Shown here: positions 12,320 to 23,374 of the stretch, in pieces
Layout: each line of letters begins with the position of its first letter
Position numbering within the stretch: the stretch's first letter is position 1
Assembly: GCA_029339505.1 (NCBI GenBank)
Contig: JAQISU010000166.1
Coordinates: 2,721,001-2,785,000, forward strand
Reading direction: 5' to 3'
Source: Unio delphinus
Taxonomy: Eukaryota; Mollusca; Bivalvia; Unionida; Unionidae
Length of the DNA stretch: 64,000 bases
Notes under the pieces: generated by a model
What the model saw: only the letters and a program-made list of their open reading frames with translations
Told to the model about the DNA's origin: nothing
Database searches by the model: none
Position numbers and translations under genes: made by a program

Positions 12320-13440
12320 TTTCCTAGAATGCTATTAGTGATGTAACATCATCACATCCTTGTCTCTTGTTAATTCCTATCATAGTATTAGTGATGTAAC
12401 ATTAGCATATCCTTGTCTCTGACTAATTCCTATCATAGTATTAGTGATGTAACATCAACATATCCTTGTCTCTTGTTAATTCCTATCATAGTATTAGTGA
12501 TGTAACATTAGCATATCCTTGTCTCTGACTAATTCCTATCATAGTATTAGTGATGTAACATCAACATATCCTTGTCTCTTGTTAATTCCTATCATAGTAT
12601 TAGTGATGTAACATTAGCATATCCTTGTCTCTTGTTAATTCCTATCATAGTATTAGTGATGTAACATTAGCATATCCTTGTCTCTGACTAATTCCTATCA
12701 TAGTATTAGTGATGTAACATTAGCATATCCTTGTCTCTGACTAATTCCTATCATAGTATTAGTGATGTAACATTAGCATATCCTTGTCTCTGACTAATTC
12801 CTATCATAGTATTAGTGATGTAACATCATCATATCCTTGTCTCTTGTTAATTCCTATCATAGTATTAGTGATGTAACATTAGCATATCCTTGTCTCTGAC
12901 TAATTCCTATCATAGTATTAGTGATGTAACATTAGCATATCCTTGTCTCTGACTAATTCCTATCATAGTATTAGTGATGTAACATTAGCATATCCTTGTC
13001 TCTGACTAATTCCTATCATAGTATTAGTGATGTAACATTAGCATATCCTTGTCTCTGACTAATTCCTATCATAGTATTAGTGATGTAACATCATCATATC
13101 CTTGTCTCTTGTTAATTCCTATCATAGTATTAGAGATATAACATCATCATATCCTTGTCTTTTGTTAATTCCTATCATAGTATTAGAGATTTAACATCAT
13201 CATATCCTTGTCTTTTGTTAATTCCTATCATAGTATTAGAGATATAACATCATCATATCCTTGTCTCTATTTCCTATGATGATATTAGTGATGTAACAGC
13301 ATCATATCTTTGTTTCTAAATCCTATGATACTATCAGTTATGTAACAGCATCATAACTTTGTCTCTAAATCCTACAATACTATCAGTGATGTAACATCAT
13401 CATATCTTTGTCTCCAATTCATTTGATATTATCAAGGCTG
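12320..13440. repeat. 53-bp satellite-like array, about 21 copies
   Basis: Unit of 53 bp: AATTCCTATCATAGTATTAG, TGATGTAACATTAGCATATC, CTTGTCTCTGACT. Two linked variants are intermixed: CATTAGCA usually with CTGACTAATT, and CATCA(A/T)CA with CTTGTTAATT. The right end (13130-13440) decays through AGAGATATAAC forms. Confidence 0.92.
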
Positions 13441-13625
13441 TAACAGCATTAGCATGTCTCTGATTCCAATGATGCTATGAATAACATTAGCATATCCTTT
13501 TGTGATGTCAGTATCTTTATTATGACATAATGACATCTTCAGGCACTTGATGGCAGTTTAGAATAGTAACTATATATATGATTCCATGGTATAATAGCAT
13601 GTTATAGCATAGGCCAAAGCTGTTT

Positions 13626-13872
13626 TGTTGTTGTTGTTGTAGGGTTTAATGCTATTTTTCAGTGCTGGCTATACATGGTGGCCAGTTTTAATGGTGGAGG
13701 AAGAACCAGGGAAAATCCCGGAAAGAACCACCGACAATCAAGAAGCTACTGGCAAGCTTTCTCACATACCCCCATTGGCCTAATCCGAGACTTGAACCCA
13801 AGCAGGCAGAGGTGAGATGGCAGTGATCTGTAACGGAAAGCGCTTAAGACCACTCAACCACTCGGGGCCCCT
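13626..13872 (-). mobile_element. tRNA-derived SINE with perfect 12-bp target-site duplication
   Basis: On the minus strand it starts GGGGCCCCGAGTGGTTGAGT, has A-box-like TGGTTGAGTGG and B-box-like GGGTTCAAGTC, a body shared with 59704-59947, and ends in a GTT/AAC-type simple tail. CCAAAGCTGTTT flanks both sides (13614-13625 and 13873-13884), the signature of LINE-mediated insertion. The perfect duplication suggests a fairly recent event. Confidence 0.88.
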
Positions 13873-13884
13873 CCAAAGCTGTTT

Positions 13885-14434
13885 AGGCTGAAAACTGTTT
13901 GCTGTATTATATTATGGTATAGACATAAGTCATTAGCATATTTACCTACATAAAAGCATGAAGCACAGACCCTGATCTGACATAGCAAAATATGCTAGCA
14001 GATCAGGGTCAACTCAATCCTGCTTGCTTAAAATCATCTGCAGAATGAATAGTAGAGACCTTAATCAGTGTTGGTGGCATTTAATGACAGTGTCCACACT
14101 GTTTTCATCTATGTGTGCATTATTTATGAGCAAATATATTTCACAAGTAATAGCATTACGTCATAAAAATATTTAATTTGACTAACTATTCTTCAATAAA
14201 ATGTTCTGCAATTGAAACACTCTTATCATGAAACATTCAGATAGTGAAACATTTTGATTGTCTCTTTTGGTTGAAAGATTGTTAACAAGTTCGAGCATGA
14301 CAGTTTGTTGACAAATAACTGTAAAAAGCTGTGGAGAAAGAAGGCAGTGGACAGATTGGGCTAGTAACTACCACTACTTCTATCTACCACAACCAGAACA
14401 TGGTAAGTGTCAAACTAAGAAAAATAGAGACCAA
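13885..14434. other. Region just downstream of the CFAP276 stop codon
   Basis: Should contain the CFAP276 3' UTR. A canonical AATAAA on the minus strand near the stop was not identified; ATAAAT-like sequence occurs near 14130. No other gene seen. Confidence 0.5.
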
Positions 14435-14505
14435 TTATGAGGTGAAAAATCCTCCATCTGGTTTACGAGAATAACCCCTGTTGGTAGTCTGTGTATGGTG
14501 ACTCT
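14435..14505 (-). CDS. CFAP276: CFAP276 exon 4, last coding exon and stop
   Basis: Acceptor CTATTTTCCAG precedes 14505. The first two bases (AG) complete a Glu codon with the G left by exon 3. The exon then reads SHHTQTTNRGYSRKPDGG followed by FFTS and TAA (14437-14435). Recalled human C-terminus is SPHTAATNGGYSRKKDGGFFST, a nearly position-by-position match of the same length. With this exon the spliced protein is 170 residues with no internal stop, so the gene is intact. A conventional polyadenylation signal just downstream was not identified. The lead for this exon was the GYSRK-DGGFF motif, found 6.3 kb from exon 3. Confidence 0.93.
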
Positions 14506-14825
14506 CTGGAAAATAGTGACATGAAAAAACAAGATGGCAGAAAGGCTCACCACTATGTCAATCTGGATGATTCCATCTATTCTAAATGGAAACTATGGGA
14601 AAGGTTGAAAAACATAAGCTGGTTTGGTACAGAAATAAATTTAGTTCTTACACATCTGCAAACTGTAAGGTTTTATCTAACAGAGCAAACATCTAGATTT
14701 TCTATGATGAAATTAATTGTGCATTTTCTAGAATAATAATTCAAGTGTGATGTTATTTCTTTGAGATTTATGAACCCTAAAATTATTATTTAACAACTTT
14801 AGCTTTCTTAATAGAGGATCTGAGT

Positions 14826-15325
14826 ATGTTAATGGTGGTCATACTGTCATACAAAGTTCATATCTGTTAATGGTGGTCATACTGTCATACAAAGTTCATA
14901 TCTGTTAATGGTGGTCATACTTTCATACAAAGTTCATATCTGTCAATGGTGGTCATACTGTCATACAAAGTTCACATCTGTTAATGGTGGTCATACTGTC
15001 ATACAAAGTTCATATCTGTTAATGGTGGTCATACTGTCATACAAAGTTCATATCTGTTAATGGTGGTCATACTATTCATACAAAGTTCATATCTGTTAAT
15101 GGTGGTCATACTGTTATAAAAGGTCATATCTGTTAATGGTGGTTATACTGTTGTACAAAGTTCATATCTGTTAATGGTGGTCATACTGTCATACAAAGTT
15201 CATATCTGTTAATGGTGGTCATACTGTCATACAAAGTTCATATCTGTTAATGGTGGTCATACTGTCATACAAAGTTCATATCTGTTAATGGTGGTCATAC
15301 TGTCATACAAAGTTCATATCTGTTC
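14826..15325. repeat. 38-bp minisatellite, about 13 copies, in CFAP276 intron 3
   Basis: Very uniform unit TTAATGGTGGTCATACTGTC plus ATACAAAGTTCATATCTG, with a few variants (ACTTTCATAC, ACTATTCATAC, a shortened ATAAAAGGTC copy). Low divergence suggests recent expansion. Confidence 0.92.
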
Positions 15326-15439
15326 AAGAGATGATATGGATTAATTTGCTCCGTAAAAACTTAATTTGCAACATTAATCAAAAGCATATATCATCAAATC
15401 CTTAAGACTGCATTCCATAGCAATAATAAAAGCCTGACA

Positions 15440-15565
15440 TAATGACTTGATATAACTTGGTAGATCTCCCAGTAAATAGACATTTAAATATTTTAAACAA
15501 ATGACTTGATATAATTTGGTAGATCTCCCAGTAAATAGACATTAAAATATTTGAAACAAATGTAC
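15440..15565. repeat. Two-copy 62-bp tandem duplication
   Basis: AATGACTTGATATAACTTGG followed by TAGATCTCCCAGTAAATAGA and a TTTAAATATTT tail occurs twice in tandem with a handful of substitutions. Confidence 0.8.
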
Positions 15566-15755
15566 ACAGGAGTAAATTATAAGTGGAAATCTAGTACTGG
15601 GAAGTCAGACAATTGAACATTTAAATATGGTTGGATGTTTCCCAGTGCAAAAACAACTTTATAATATTAGGTACAAATTTGATTTCTGGAAGGAATGCAG
15701 CTTTAAACCTTACTCAGAATTGAGATGTAACTTAGTAACCCCAAAACTTTAGGAT

Positions 15756-15905
15756 GGAATCAGGTAGAAAGTCTATTTCTGGTCATGTATATTTAAGAAG
15801 CACACAGGTAGAAAGTCTATTTCTGGTACATGTATATTTAAGAAGCACACAGGTAGAAAGCCTATTTCTGATACATTTAGGCTTAAGATGCACACAGGTC
15901 GAGAG
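15756..15905. repeat. 45-bp tandem repeat, about 3.5 copies
   Basis: ACACAGGTAGAAAGTCTATT recurs at 45-bp spacing (15801, 15846) with increasing divergence to the right. Open frames on both strands follow from the 15-codon period. Confidence 0.85.
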
Positions 15906-15999
15906 CTTATTTTTGGTACATAAATACAATGGAAGTAGTAGACAAAAGGAATGCTTATCAATCATTGGAATTTCAAGGATGAATTTATTATGAGTTCTG

Positions 16000-16077
16000 G
16001 TATAAGTAGAACCTATTGTATGGCGCTAAATAGCCTAAGTGTGCTGGAGCGCCGTTAAAAATCAAACAAACAAACAA
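16000..16077 (+). mobile_element. 5'-truncated SINE tail with perfect 14-bp target-site duplication
   Basis: A 78-bp insert containing GGCGCT...AGCGCC (a potential 6-bp stem) and an ATCAAACAAACAAAC tail. It is flanked exactly by TATTATGAGTTCTG at 15986-15999 and 16078-16091. This is the hallmark of target-primed reverse transcription with strong 5' truncation. The parent family is not named here. Confidence 0.88.
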
Positions 16078-16554
16078 TATTATGAGTTCTGAAAACAGGC
16101 TGATTCTTTTCTGTAAATTTTTACATAAAAGTGGAGGTAACTCTCCTTGTGTAAGGAGTTTTTATCCCTATCTGAATTCAGTATCCATTTGTGGGTAACA
16201 TCTTTTAAAATTTCCACCTTACTGCTATGAACACATCCTCAAATGTTCTAGGCTGTTCACAGAAAACAAATCTCCTGATAACTAGAATAAATTTCGGAAC
16301 AATAAATATGACACATCACATAAGACATGTTCTGACATCTTTGTTCTGTACACTCCCACTTCTGAAATGTCTAATGTTGTCTTGATTCTCAGTCCAAGAA
16401 TGATGCTTATAGCCTACATTCTCCTTGATAAGGATAGAATCACACTAACATTGTTTGCAGCTCGAGACTGCCTTGAATAAAGGTGCCCAGTAATATGATT
16501 AGATCTGTTTTTGTATATACTTGCTTAAAAGCTGATTCCAACTGCATAGACCAT

Positions 16555-16795
16555 AATCTGCCATCACATAATGTAACAGCAATTGTTTGTTCTACTGATT
16601 AATTTTAAACCTGCAAGAATCCAGATCTGCCATCACATAATGTAACAGCAATTGTTTGTTCTACTGATTAATTTTAAACCTGCAAGAATCCAGATCTTCC
16701 ATCACATAATGTAACAGCAATTGATTGTTCTACTGATTAATTTTTAAAAAAAACTGCAAGAATCCAGATCTGCCATCACATTATGCAACAGCAAA
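16555..16795. repeat. 69-bp tandem repeat, about 3.3 copies
   Basis: Unit: AGATCTGCCATCACATAATG, TAACAGCAATTGTTTGTTCT, ACTGATTAATTTTAAACCTG, CAAGAATCC. The first two full copies are almost identical; the third carries an A-run insertion. Confidence 0.88.
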
Positions 16796-17661
16796 TCAGG
16801 GTCTGTGGAGTTTACAGTTTATCCTGACTTTTATGCAAGTAAGATGGAAATAAGTTGATAAAAGCACAATTTATGTGTGATATGATAATGTATACAATAT
16901 CCCTCTCTTTTTCTATGCACTTTGCCTCAATGTTCATTATTTATCATGCAACCATAAAGGCATTTTGGGGAAAAAGATAAGATATTTACAAACACAGCTT
17001 ATGTCTTCCCAATAACAATCACCTTGGATTATATAAGCATTGTGTATTAGACCATATACTTCTACTTGACCTGATGTTAGTTGCCCATATATAATAACTA
17101 CAAAATAGTGAAAAGAATTCCCAAGAACTCCACATTATATAAGAAAAAATACTATCTTGATACACAATCCCCAAATAAATGCCTAGAGACTATATCCTCA
17201 CAATAACAAACCCTCATTAAAAGGCCCGGTTCCTGTTACAAAGTCTGTACCGCCATACATATTTTCATTAAGTAGTTGTAAATAATATTTAAATCTATTT
17301 TATTATAAGGCAGTCTCATTATAAGGCAAAATAGTTTATAGATTGCATTTTAATGAGGGAATGTCATAATATGGCAATATATAATATCACATCATGGGGC
17401 ATTATAACAAGGGAATGTTATAATATGGCAATATATTATATCTCCCCATGGGTGGCATTCTGATGAGGGAATCTCATTATACAGCAGTGTACTCTATGTC
17501 TTCCACATATGGCATTATAATTAAAGTACAATTCCGTTTATGTAAAAACTATCAGAGATTATGTTTTTTTTGTAAAATCAGGAATCTACTGTAATATTTC
17601 CTATAATAATTGGTAAATAGTATCTAAATATGTAATTTAATCCATAAGTATAAACATTATG

Positions 17662-17664
<3 letters not shown>
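16796..17664. other. Intronic stretch with diverged short repeats
   Basis: From about 17205 to 17530 phrases such as AATGAGGGAATGTCATAATA and TATGGCAATATATAATATC recur at roughly 60-70 bp, an old degenerate tandem or the ends of a DNA element. Nothing coding is supported. Confidence 0.45.
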
Positions 17665-17693
<29 letters not shown>

Positions 17694-18165
17694 CATACAT
17701 ACATACATACATACATACATACATACATACATACATACATGCACACACACATACATGCACACACATACATACATACATACATACATACATACATACATAC
17801 ATACATACATACATACATACATACATACATACATACATACACACACATGCACACATGTACACACATGTACACACATGCATACATACATACATACATACAT
17901 ACATACATACATACATACATACATACATACATGCACACACACATGCATACATACATGCATACATACATGCATACATACATGCATACATACATGCATACAT
18001 ACATGCATACATACATACATACATACACACATACATGCACACATGTACACACACATGCACACATGTACAACACACATACACACACACATGCATACATACA
18101 TACATACATACATACATACATACATACATACATACATACATACATACATACATACATACATACTG
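17665..18165. repeat. Long compound (ACAT)n microsatellite
   Basis: About 500 bp of ACAT repeats interrupted by ACACAC and ATGCACACAC blocks. A run of the 12-bp unit CATACATACATG occurs near 17942-18010. Long ORFs on both strands (poly Tyr-Ile-His-Thr or Cys-Met-Tyr-Val) are products of the repeat and not genes. Confidence 0.95.
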
Positions 18166-18641
18166 TGAAGATGAATGTACACAATAAATTAATTTTAAAA
18201 AAAACAAACAAAAACAAATATTCTGCTGTTGTCAAATTCCGCAATTTTGATGTATTACAGATCACGGAGATATAATGCTCTCTGGCTCATATAATATACG
18301 AGTGTCACCTTTTGCTATCTTTATTCCTTTGAGAAGGATTTCATGCTGTTCCTCATATATATGTATAAATGTGTGTATATGTGTATATATGTATGTGTAA
18401 ATATGTGTTTGGGTGTGTAAATATATATGTATGTGTATGTGTGTACAATTATATATATATGTGTGTGTGTGTGTATGTATGTATGCATAAACATATATGT
18501 CATGTAGAAAGAACTACATTGATAATTACACTGGTATACGTTTCCAATTTGTTTCAATTATATTCTTTTGTGTTGTATTTCATGATTTTGTATTATCCTG
18601 AATTTGATTAATCTGATGTAATCTCTATTGAAGAGGAAATA

Positions 18642-18738
18642 AAGTCAGTCAGTCAGTCAGTCAGTCAGTCATACATACATACATACATACATACATACAT
18701 ACATACATACATACATACATACATACATACATACATAC
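18642..18738. repeat. (CAGT)n(CATA)n microsatellite sharing a flank with the ACAT array
   Basis: GAAATAAAGTCAGTCAGTCA leads into CATA repeats and then ACTGTGAAGATGAATGTACA, the same 20-bp flank that follows the ACAT array at 18163. The AATAAAGTCAGTCAG lead-in resembles the 3' end of a retroelement with a microsatellite tail. Confidence 0.8.
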
Positions 18739-20656
18739 TGTGAAGATGAATGTACACTGAATTAAATTCCAGCATGTTTGCAAATGAAAAAAAAAATCAT
18801 TAAGTTATAGAAGTCAATTTTATTTCATAACTATTATATAGTACCAAGACAACCCTGGATTTAAAATGAATTGATTTATTGGTTATTTTACCCCCTGGTT
18901 TGAAACTAAATGCATTTGAAAAAGTTCAGAAGGGTGTTGTGTGAGAAATGATATCTGGGCCTGATCACAGGGCCATGAGCAATGATATATGGGGCTGAAT
19001 TTTTGCCTGCTTGATCACAGGACATGATCATTTTAATTTATCAGTTTAGGTTTGGTTTGATTCAAGCACTCCTTGGTCCCAGAATTAAACAAAAATATGT
19101 ATTATTATGTTCTATGCATTTTTATAAATAAATCTCAATTTTCATTTCTTATCTCTCTTTACATTTGCATCTACATGGTGCATTTCAGCTGTTATAATGA
19201 GATCAAATCAAAAGACTAAATCCAATGACTTTCTCATTTGCAATAATAATGTCCTATGGTACCAGTTTTGGGTCAAGGAACTTGGGCTTAGGGAAGTTTC
19301 TGCCTGACATACCAGACTGAGTCATAATCACTAAGGCATTCATCATAACTTTGAGAATGCATCAAACAGCTTAGTGACTGAGATAATGAAATGTTTTTTT
19401 TATTTACTATCTCACATCCATGGCATTAGCAATACACTGACAACTTATTTAGTCAAAACTGTAAATAGGCTGTTAATCTTGAGCTCTGTATTTTCTACTT
19501 TACATTTTAACCATAGCAATGCAAAAAAGATATCACAAATGCAAGGAGAAAACAGTCTAAAAACCAAATTAAAAACCAAATTAAAAACAGTTCCATACAA
19601 TGATGGTATTAATATACTAATGACAGTTAAAAGATTTGACAATTATAAAAAAAGATAAGTCTGTGCCAAAATAAGATAATTTGTTGTAATACAGATTTTT
19701 ACCAAGTGCTCTTACAAGGAAAAATATGAAAATATGGTGCCTAGAAAGTGATGTTGAGAAATAAACTACATTACCCAGGGTTACCACAAGAAGCCCTTTA
19801 AGAGGACCATACAAATTCCTTGAAAACAAGTGTTTTATTTATCTGACAAACTAGATTTCCTCCTAATCAAAATCTCAAGACGCCAGACTTGTCTTGTAAT
19901 TCTGTTTTAGAAGCCATAGCATCAGTCAGTAGAATCCTTCAAAAGTGATCACATGGATATAGAATTTATTATGTATATGCAAACTCTGTTCAGTTTTAAA
20001 AAATGAGTTTTAACTCAAAGTTTATACAAAATTAGGTAAAAACTGAATTTTCAATAGCAACTCCAAATCTAAATTTGATTTAAATCCACGAAAACCTTCA
20101 AAAGTAACTAATATTGAAAAGAAATAGAATACCAACATTGAGGTCAAATAGGGGTCACTGTCAGTCACATTAAAACAAAACTAAAAGACAAATGAACTTG
20201 ATCTATGTAACTTGACCTATATAATCTCAACATATAGGCAGGTACCCAGAATTACATTTTGTTTCCTTTACTGCTTCAAAAATCATTGAATGGGAACAGA
20301 TTTAATTATTCAAAGGTCAGGGTCAAACAGGGTAAAAAATTAATAAGATGAAAATCCAGTAAAATCCAGATCTTTTCATATAAAACCTCAAACTAGATTT
20401 AGTTTCATGCCAAAATGTCCTTCATAACTTTCAGAGCACAGATTGAATTCCTTGACACAAAGGCAAACTTCAAACTCAAACAGATGCTATAACTTCATCA
20501 AATTTTAATAAACCAAAAGTGAACATTAAATTTGACCAAAATATTAATTACATCAAGCAGCAGCTTTGACTTCAATCCATTTAAACCTTCAGAAGTTCTT
20601 GAGCAGAAAAAGAAAACAAATCATGACATGCAATGTGACATAAAATGATGATCATT

Positions 20657-20808
20657 CTGACATGTGTAATACTATTTGCCATTATCTAAAATGGCAATAA
20701 TTAGGGCAATAACTAAGTGAATATTGGGACAGCCTGACATGTGTAATTATAATTGCCCTTATCCAAACTAGTAATAAATAACATAATAGGTGAATATTTC
20801 TTGGATAT
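20657..20808. repeat. Two-copy 76-bp repeat next to CFAP276 exon 3
   Basis: CTGACATGTGTAAT followed by a TTGCC-TTATC segment and GTGAATATT occurs twice in tandem, diverged. It ends about 20 bases from the exon 3 donor. Confidence 0.6.
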
Positions 20809-20827
20809 ACTCTTACACTTTACTTAC

Positions 20828-20946
20828 CTATAGCATTTTTTATGCTGTGTATACTCTCTTTCTTCTTTTCATCCTGTATTTTGAGAGGGTAGTTCATTGG
20901 TGGTGGTGGAATAATGATTTCTTTAGTTCTATTTTTCAAGACTCGG
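20828..20946 (-). CDS. CFAP276: CFAP276 exon 3, residues 109-147
   Basis: Starts after a strong polypyrimidine tract and TTTCAG; its first base completes glycine 108 with the GG of exon 2. It reads RVLKNRTKEIIIPPPP, then MNYPLKIQDEKKKESIHSI, then KNAI, and ends with one base (G) before donor GTAAGT. KKESIHSI is the best conserved block: recalled human CFAP276 has PKKESIHSIQGSI at the same place, preceded by a proline-rich P-P-TPP segment that corresponds to the four prolines here. The intron upstream is only 381 bp; the intron downstream is 6.3 kb. Confidence 0.93.
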
Positions 20947-21327
20947 CTGAAATTGAAAGAAAAATTATCTGCAACATGCAATAAAACTTTCAGGAAAAAT
21001 CGGATTAAAAATGTGTTATATTCTGGCTATCACAAAGATGCCGGAGATGCATGAAGCTTTCTGTCAGGTTCTGATTAATTACATATCACTGATTGCCTGC
21101 CATGCATCAACAACAGATTATAAGAGGGCAATCATTGCCTGCCAAGTGTCAATGACAGGTGCTAACCTCTTCTTTAAAGATCATCTCATACAAACAATTG
21201 AGCTAACCATCATTAGTGCACAGAAATAATAAAAGCATAACAAAGGTCTTGTTAGAATATCTGCCATAACAAATTTACATGGACTGAATCTCATTAACAC
21301 AGGAAAACAAAATAAAATAAACTGTAC

Positions 21328-21560
21328 CCATGCTCTTCTCCAAGAGTTTCTGGTTGATAAAGTGTTTCATGTTTAGCTCTCAGGAACTCATCATGATGGT
21401 TATATTTTGCTTTCAAGACAAAGTCAAGACTGTCTCGAGGAGCATGAGGATCGCTGTGAAAGATCTCTCGTCGTGAGGCTGCAAGGGTTACAGTGCAATT
21501 AAGCCTGTTCCATGGGTCCTCCTTCTGAGCCAGATGTGTCGGTTTATCATACGGGTCATA
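21328..21560 (-). CDS. CFAP276: CFAP276 exon 2, residues 31-107, family core
   Basis: The most diagnostic exon. Seen: acceptor TATTATAG before 21560, 77 codons open in phase 0, then GG before the donor GTACAG (phase 2). It encodes DKPTHLAQKEDPWNRLN, then TVTLAASRRE, then APRDSLDFVLKAKYNHH, then a KHETLYQPETLGEEHG end. Recalled human C1orf194 has the same order of landmarks: PTHLAQQQ-PW-RLN, a T-T-RR segment, a P-DDLDF-L-A-YNHH segment and a K-SE-L segment. The match is collinear over the whole exon, so I regard the assignment as firm. The intron between exons 1 and 2 is 3.1 kb and holds a hAT-type repeat. Confidence 0.94.
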
Positions 21561-22479
21561 CTATAATACAAAAAGTACACACTAATGTTAAAAAGCTGTA
21601 GAAGATAGTATGGTTGCTACAGTTATTGTTTAATCCTAAAGTATAATAATAACAACAAAATTAACTAATAAATTTAACTCAATTTCATAAAATATGATTG
21701 TTTTCTCATACTTCAATCTGTTTATAAGACCAGTCAAATGTTTTTTTGTTCATTATGAAAGGCTGTTAGTCCATTTAAGTTAGTTATCTGAACAATGGCA
21801 AATTAAAATTTGAGCCAAGAACTTTCTTTACATTTTATATGTTTGGTAATTCTTTCACTGTACTCTCAGAAACTATCATTGTCTGGTCTGGCAAAATTCA
21901 TTTTCCCCGTTTTAACAACTTCTAATGAACATGTACTTCAAACTACTTCAGGCTGAATTTAAAAGCATGGGAGCAGTCATTTTGGTCAGCTTATGTTTGG
22001 ATCATGTATAATTTAGCCAAGGTACATCTATTTACCATAGAGGTCTGGCAAAATTCTCTCCATTGTGCTTATTGCGAATACAAACAGCTTCACCTTGCAC
22101 ATGTCACTCTGTTATAAGTTCAAAATATTTGTAGCGTGCCCCCCCCCCCCAATAATATTATGTCCCTGAGTATTTTACTTTTCTGTAATTAACCGCCCCC
22201 ACAAATTCCATTATGATACTTTGTTTTTGTATCTAACGACATCAAAAATGTTTCAATTGGACTATCCTCTTTAAGGAATATAAAATGGATCCAGTTTTGT
22301 TGAATATTTTAAATTTAGTATAAATGATTTTTAATTTTAAAAAAACACAAATGAATAAATAAATAAAGGTTAATTAAATCAAAATGAAAGAAACAAATGA
22401 ACAAGATATGAATTAAAGGAAGGTTTAAAGAACAAAAATTAAATGAATAATGTAATGTAACACAACACAATATAATATA

Positions 22480-22570
22480 AACAACATAACACAATATAAT
22501 ATAACATAACATAACATAACATAACATAACATAACATAACATAACATAACATAATATAATATAATATATG
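22480..22570. repeat. (ATAAC)n pentanucleotide array
   Basis: Around a dozen uninterrupted ATAAC units between ATAAT-rich flanks. Confidence 0.9.
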
Positions 22571-23124
22571 ATTGAAATCTCGAGTAAAGAATCAATATGT
22601 GCCATATGTGTTTATCTTTACACCGGAGCATGTAAAGAGTGCACATTAAACAAGCCATAGCTTTCAATACACATATGGTATATTAGAAAAATTCTTAATT
22701 AACAATGGTAACATTTCTAATTGGCGGAACTATTTAGATACCCTCTTAAGAATGCATGTCATTAGTCATTCTTGAAAAGAAATATTAGAAATAATAATAA
22801 TGCTTTATTTATAGAGGGTGACTCATTAATCATGGACTATTCTCTCTTGAGGCCCTCTTATGAAGAGTATAACAATAAACAATTTATGAAGATATCAATA
22901 ATTACTGTTTATTTTAACATGTTTAGTATGACACCCAGAACTGCAACATTTAGTACACAGCAGAGAATGCCTACTGACCAGTTTAACCTGTACTTTCTGC
23001 AGTTACTAGAAACACCGAAATATGTTCAGAAACCTAAATACACATTATCAAACTTTTGAGTGCATACATTGGTGTAAAGCCTGATATTAAGATTTGGCAT
23101 TGTTTTGATAATAATAATGCTAAT

Positions 23125-23147
23125 ACTACTACTACTACTACTGCTAC

Positions 23148-23186
<39 letters not shown>
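23125..23186. repeat. (ACT)n/(AAT)n trinucleotide array
   Basis: ACT units followed by AAT units, uninterrupted. Confidence 0.9.
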
Positions 23187-23189
<3 letters not shown>

Positions 23190-23374
23190 GCACAACAAGC
23201 TTTGATTTAACAGATTTTGATATGAGTTATTTACTTTTTATCAATTTCTGCACCAAACCATGAAATGACATCACTTGTTTGTACTTGATTTTACTCATTT
23301 GGCTAGGTATGATAAATTGTAGATTGGACTCAACTTAAAATATAAGAGTGAGATTATGATTGTGAAAATATAAA

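Larger units (their letters stand above)
14506..20827 (-). other. CFAP276 intron 3 (6.3 kb)
   Basis: A GT-AG, phase-1 intron loaded with repeats: a 38-bp minisatellite (14826-15325), a 62-bp pair (15440-15565), a 45-bp repeat (15756-15905), a SINE tail with perfect 14-bp duplications (16000-16077), a 69-bp repeat (16555-16795), the long ACAT array (17665-18165), TG/TA-rich DNA (18355-18480), a CAGT/CATA array (18642-18738) and a 76-bp pair (20657-20808). About 18770-20650 shows nothing recognisable. Confidence 0.8.
21561..23374. other. CFAP276 intron 1, exon-2-proximal part
   Basis: Contains a C12 run (22139-22150), a pentanucleotide ATAAC/ACATA array (22480-22565) and an ACT/AAT array (23125-23186). 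A 37-bp segment at 22889 recurs at 54505 in ELAPOR intron 3. No coding feature supported. Confidence 0.6.

Noticed and set aside
13790..13872. Possible minus-strand tRNA gene
   Set aside because: It is the head of a SINE with exact 12-bp duplications.
14491..14736. 81-codon plus-strand ORF
   Set aside because: Overlaps CFAP276 exon 4 in antisense; no domain or splice support.
17221..17300. Candidate last exon of CFAP276 (minus strand, short GGTDF-GTGPF frame)
   Set aside because: No match to the conserved C-terminus; the true exon was found at 14435-14505.
17578..18275. Long ORFs on both strands with Cys-Met-Tyr-Val or Tyr-Ile-His-Thr repeats
   Set aside because: Products of an ACAT microsatellite that has no stop codons in any frame; located within the CFAP276 intron.
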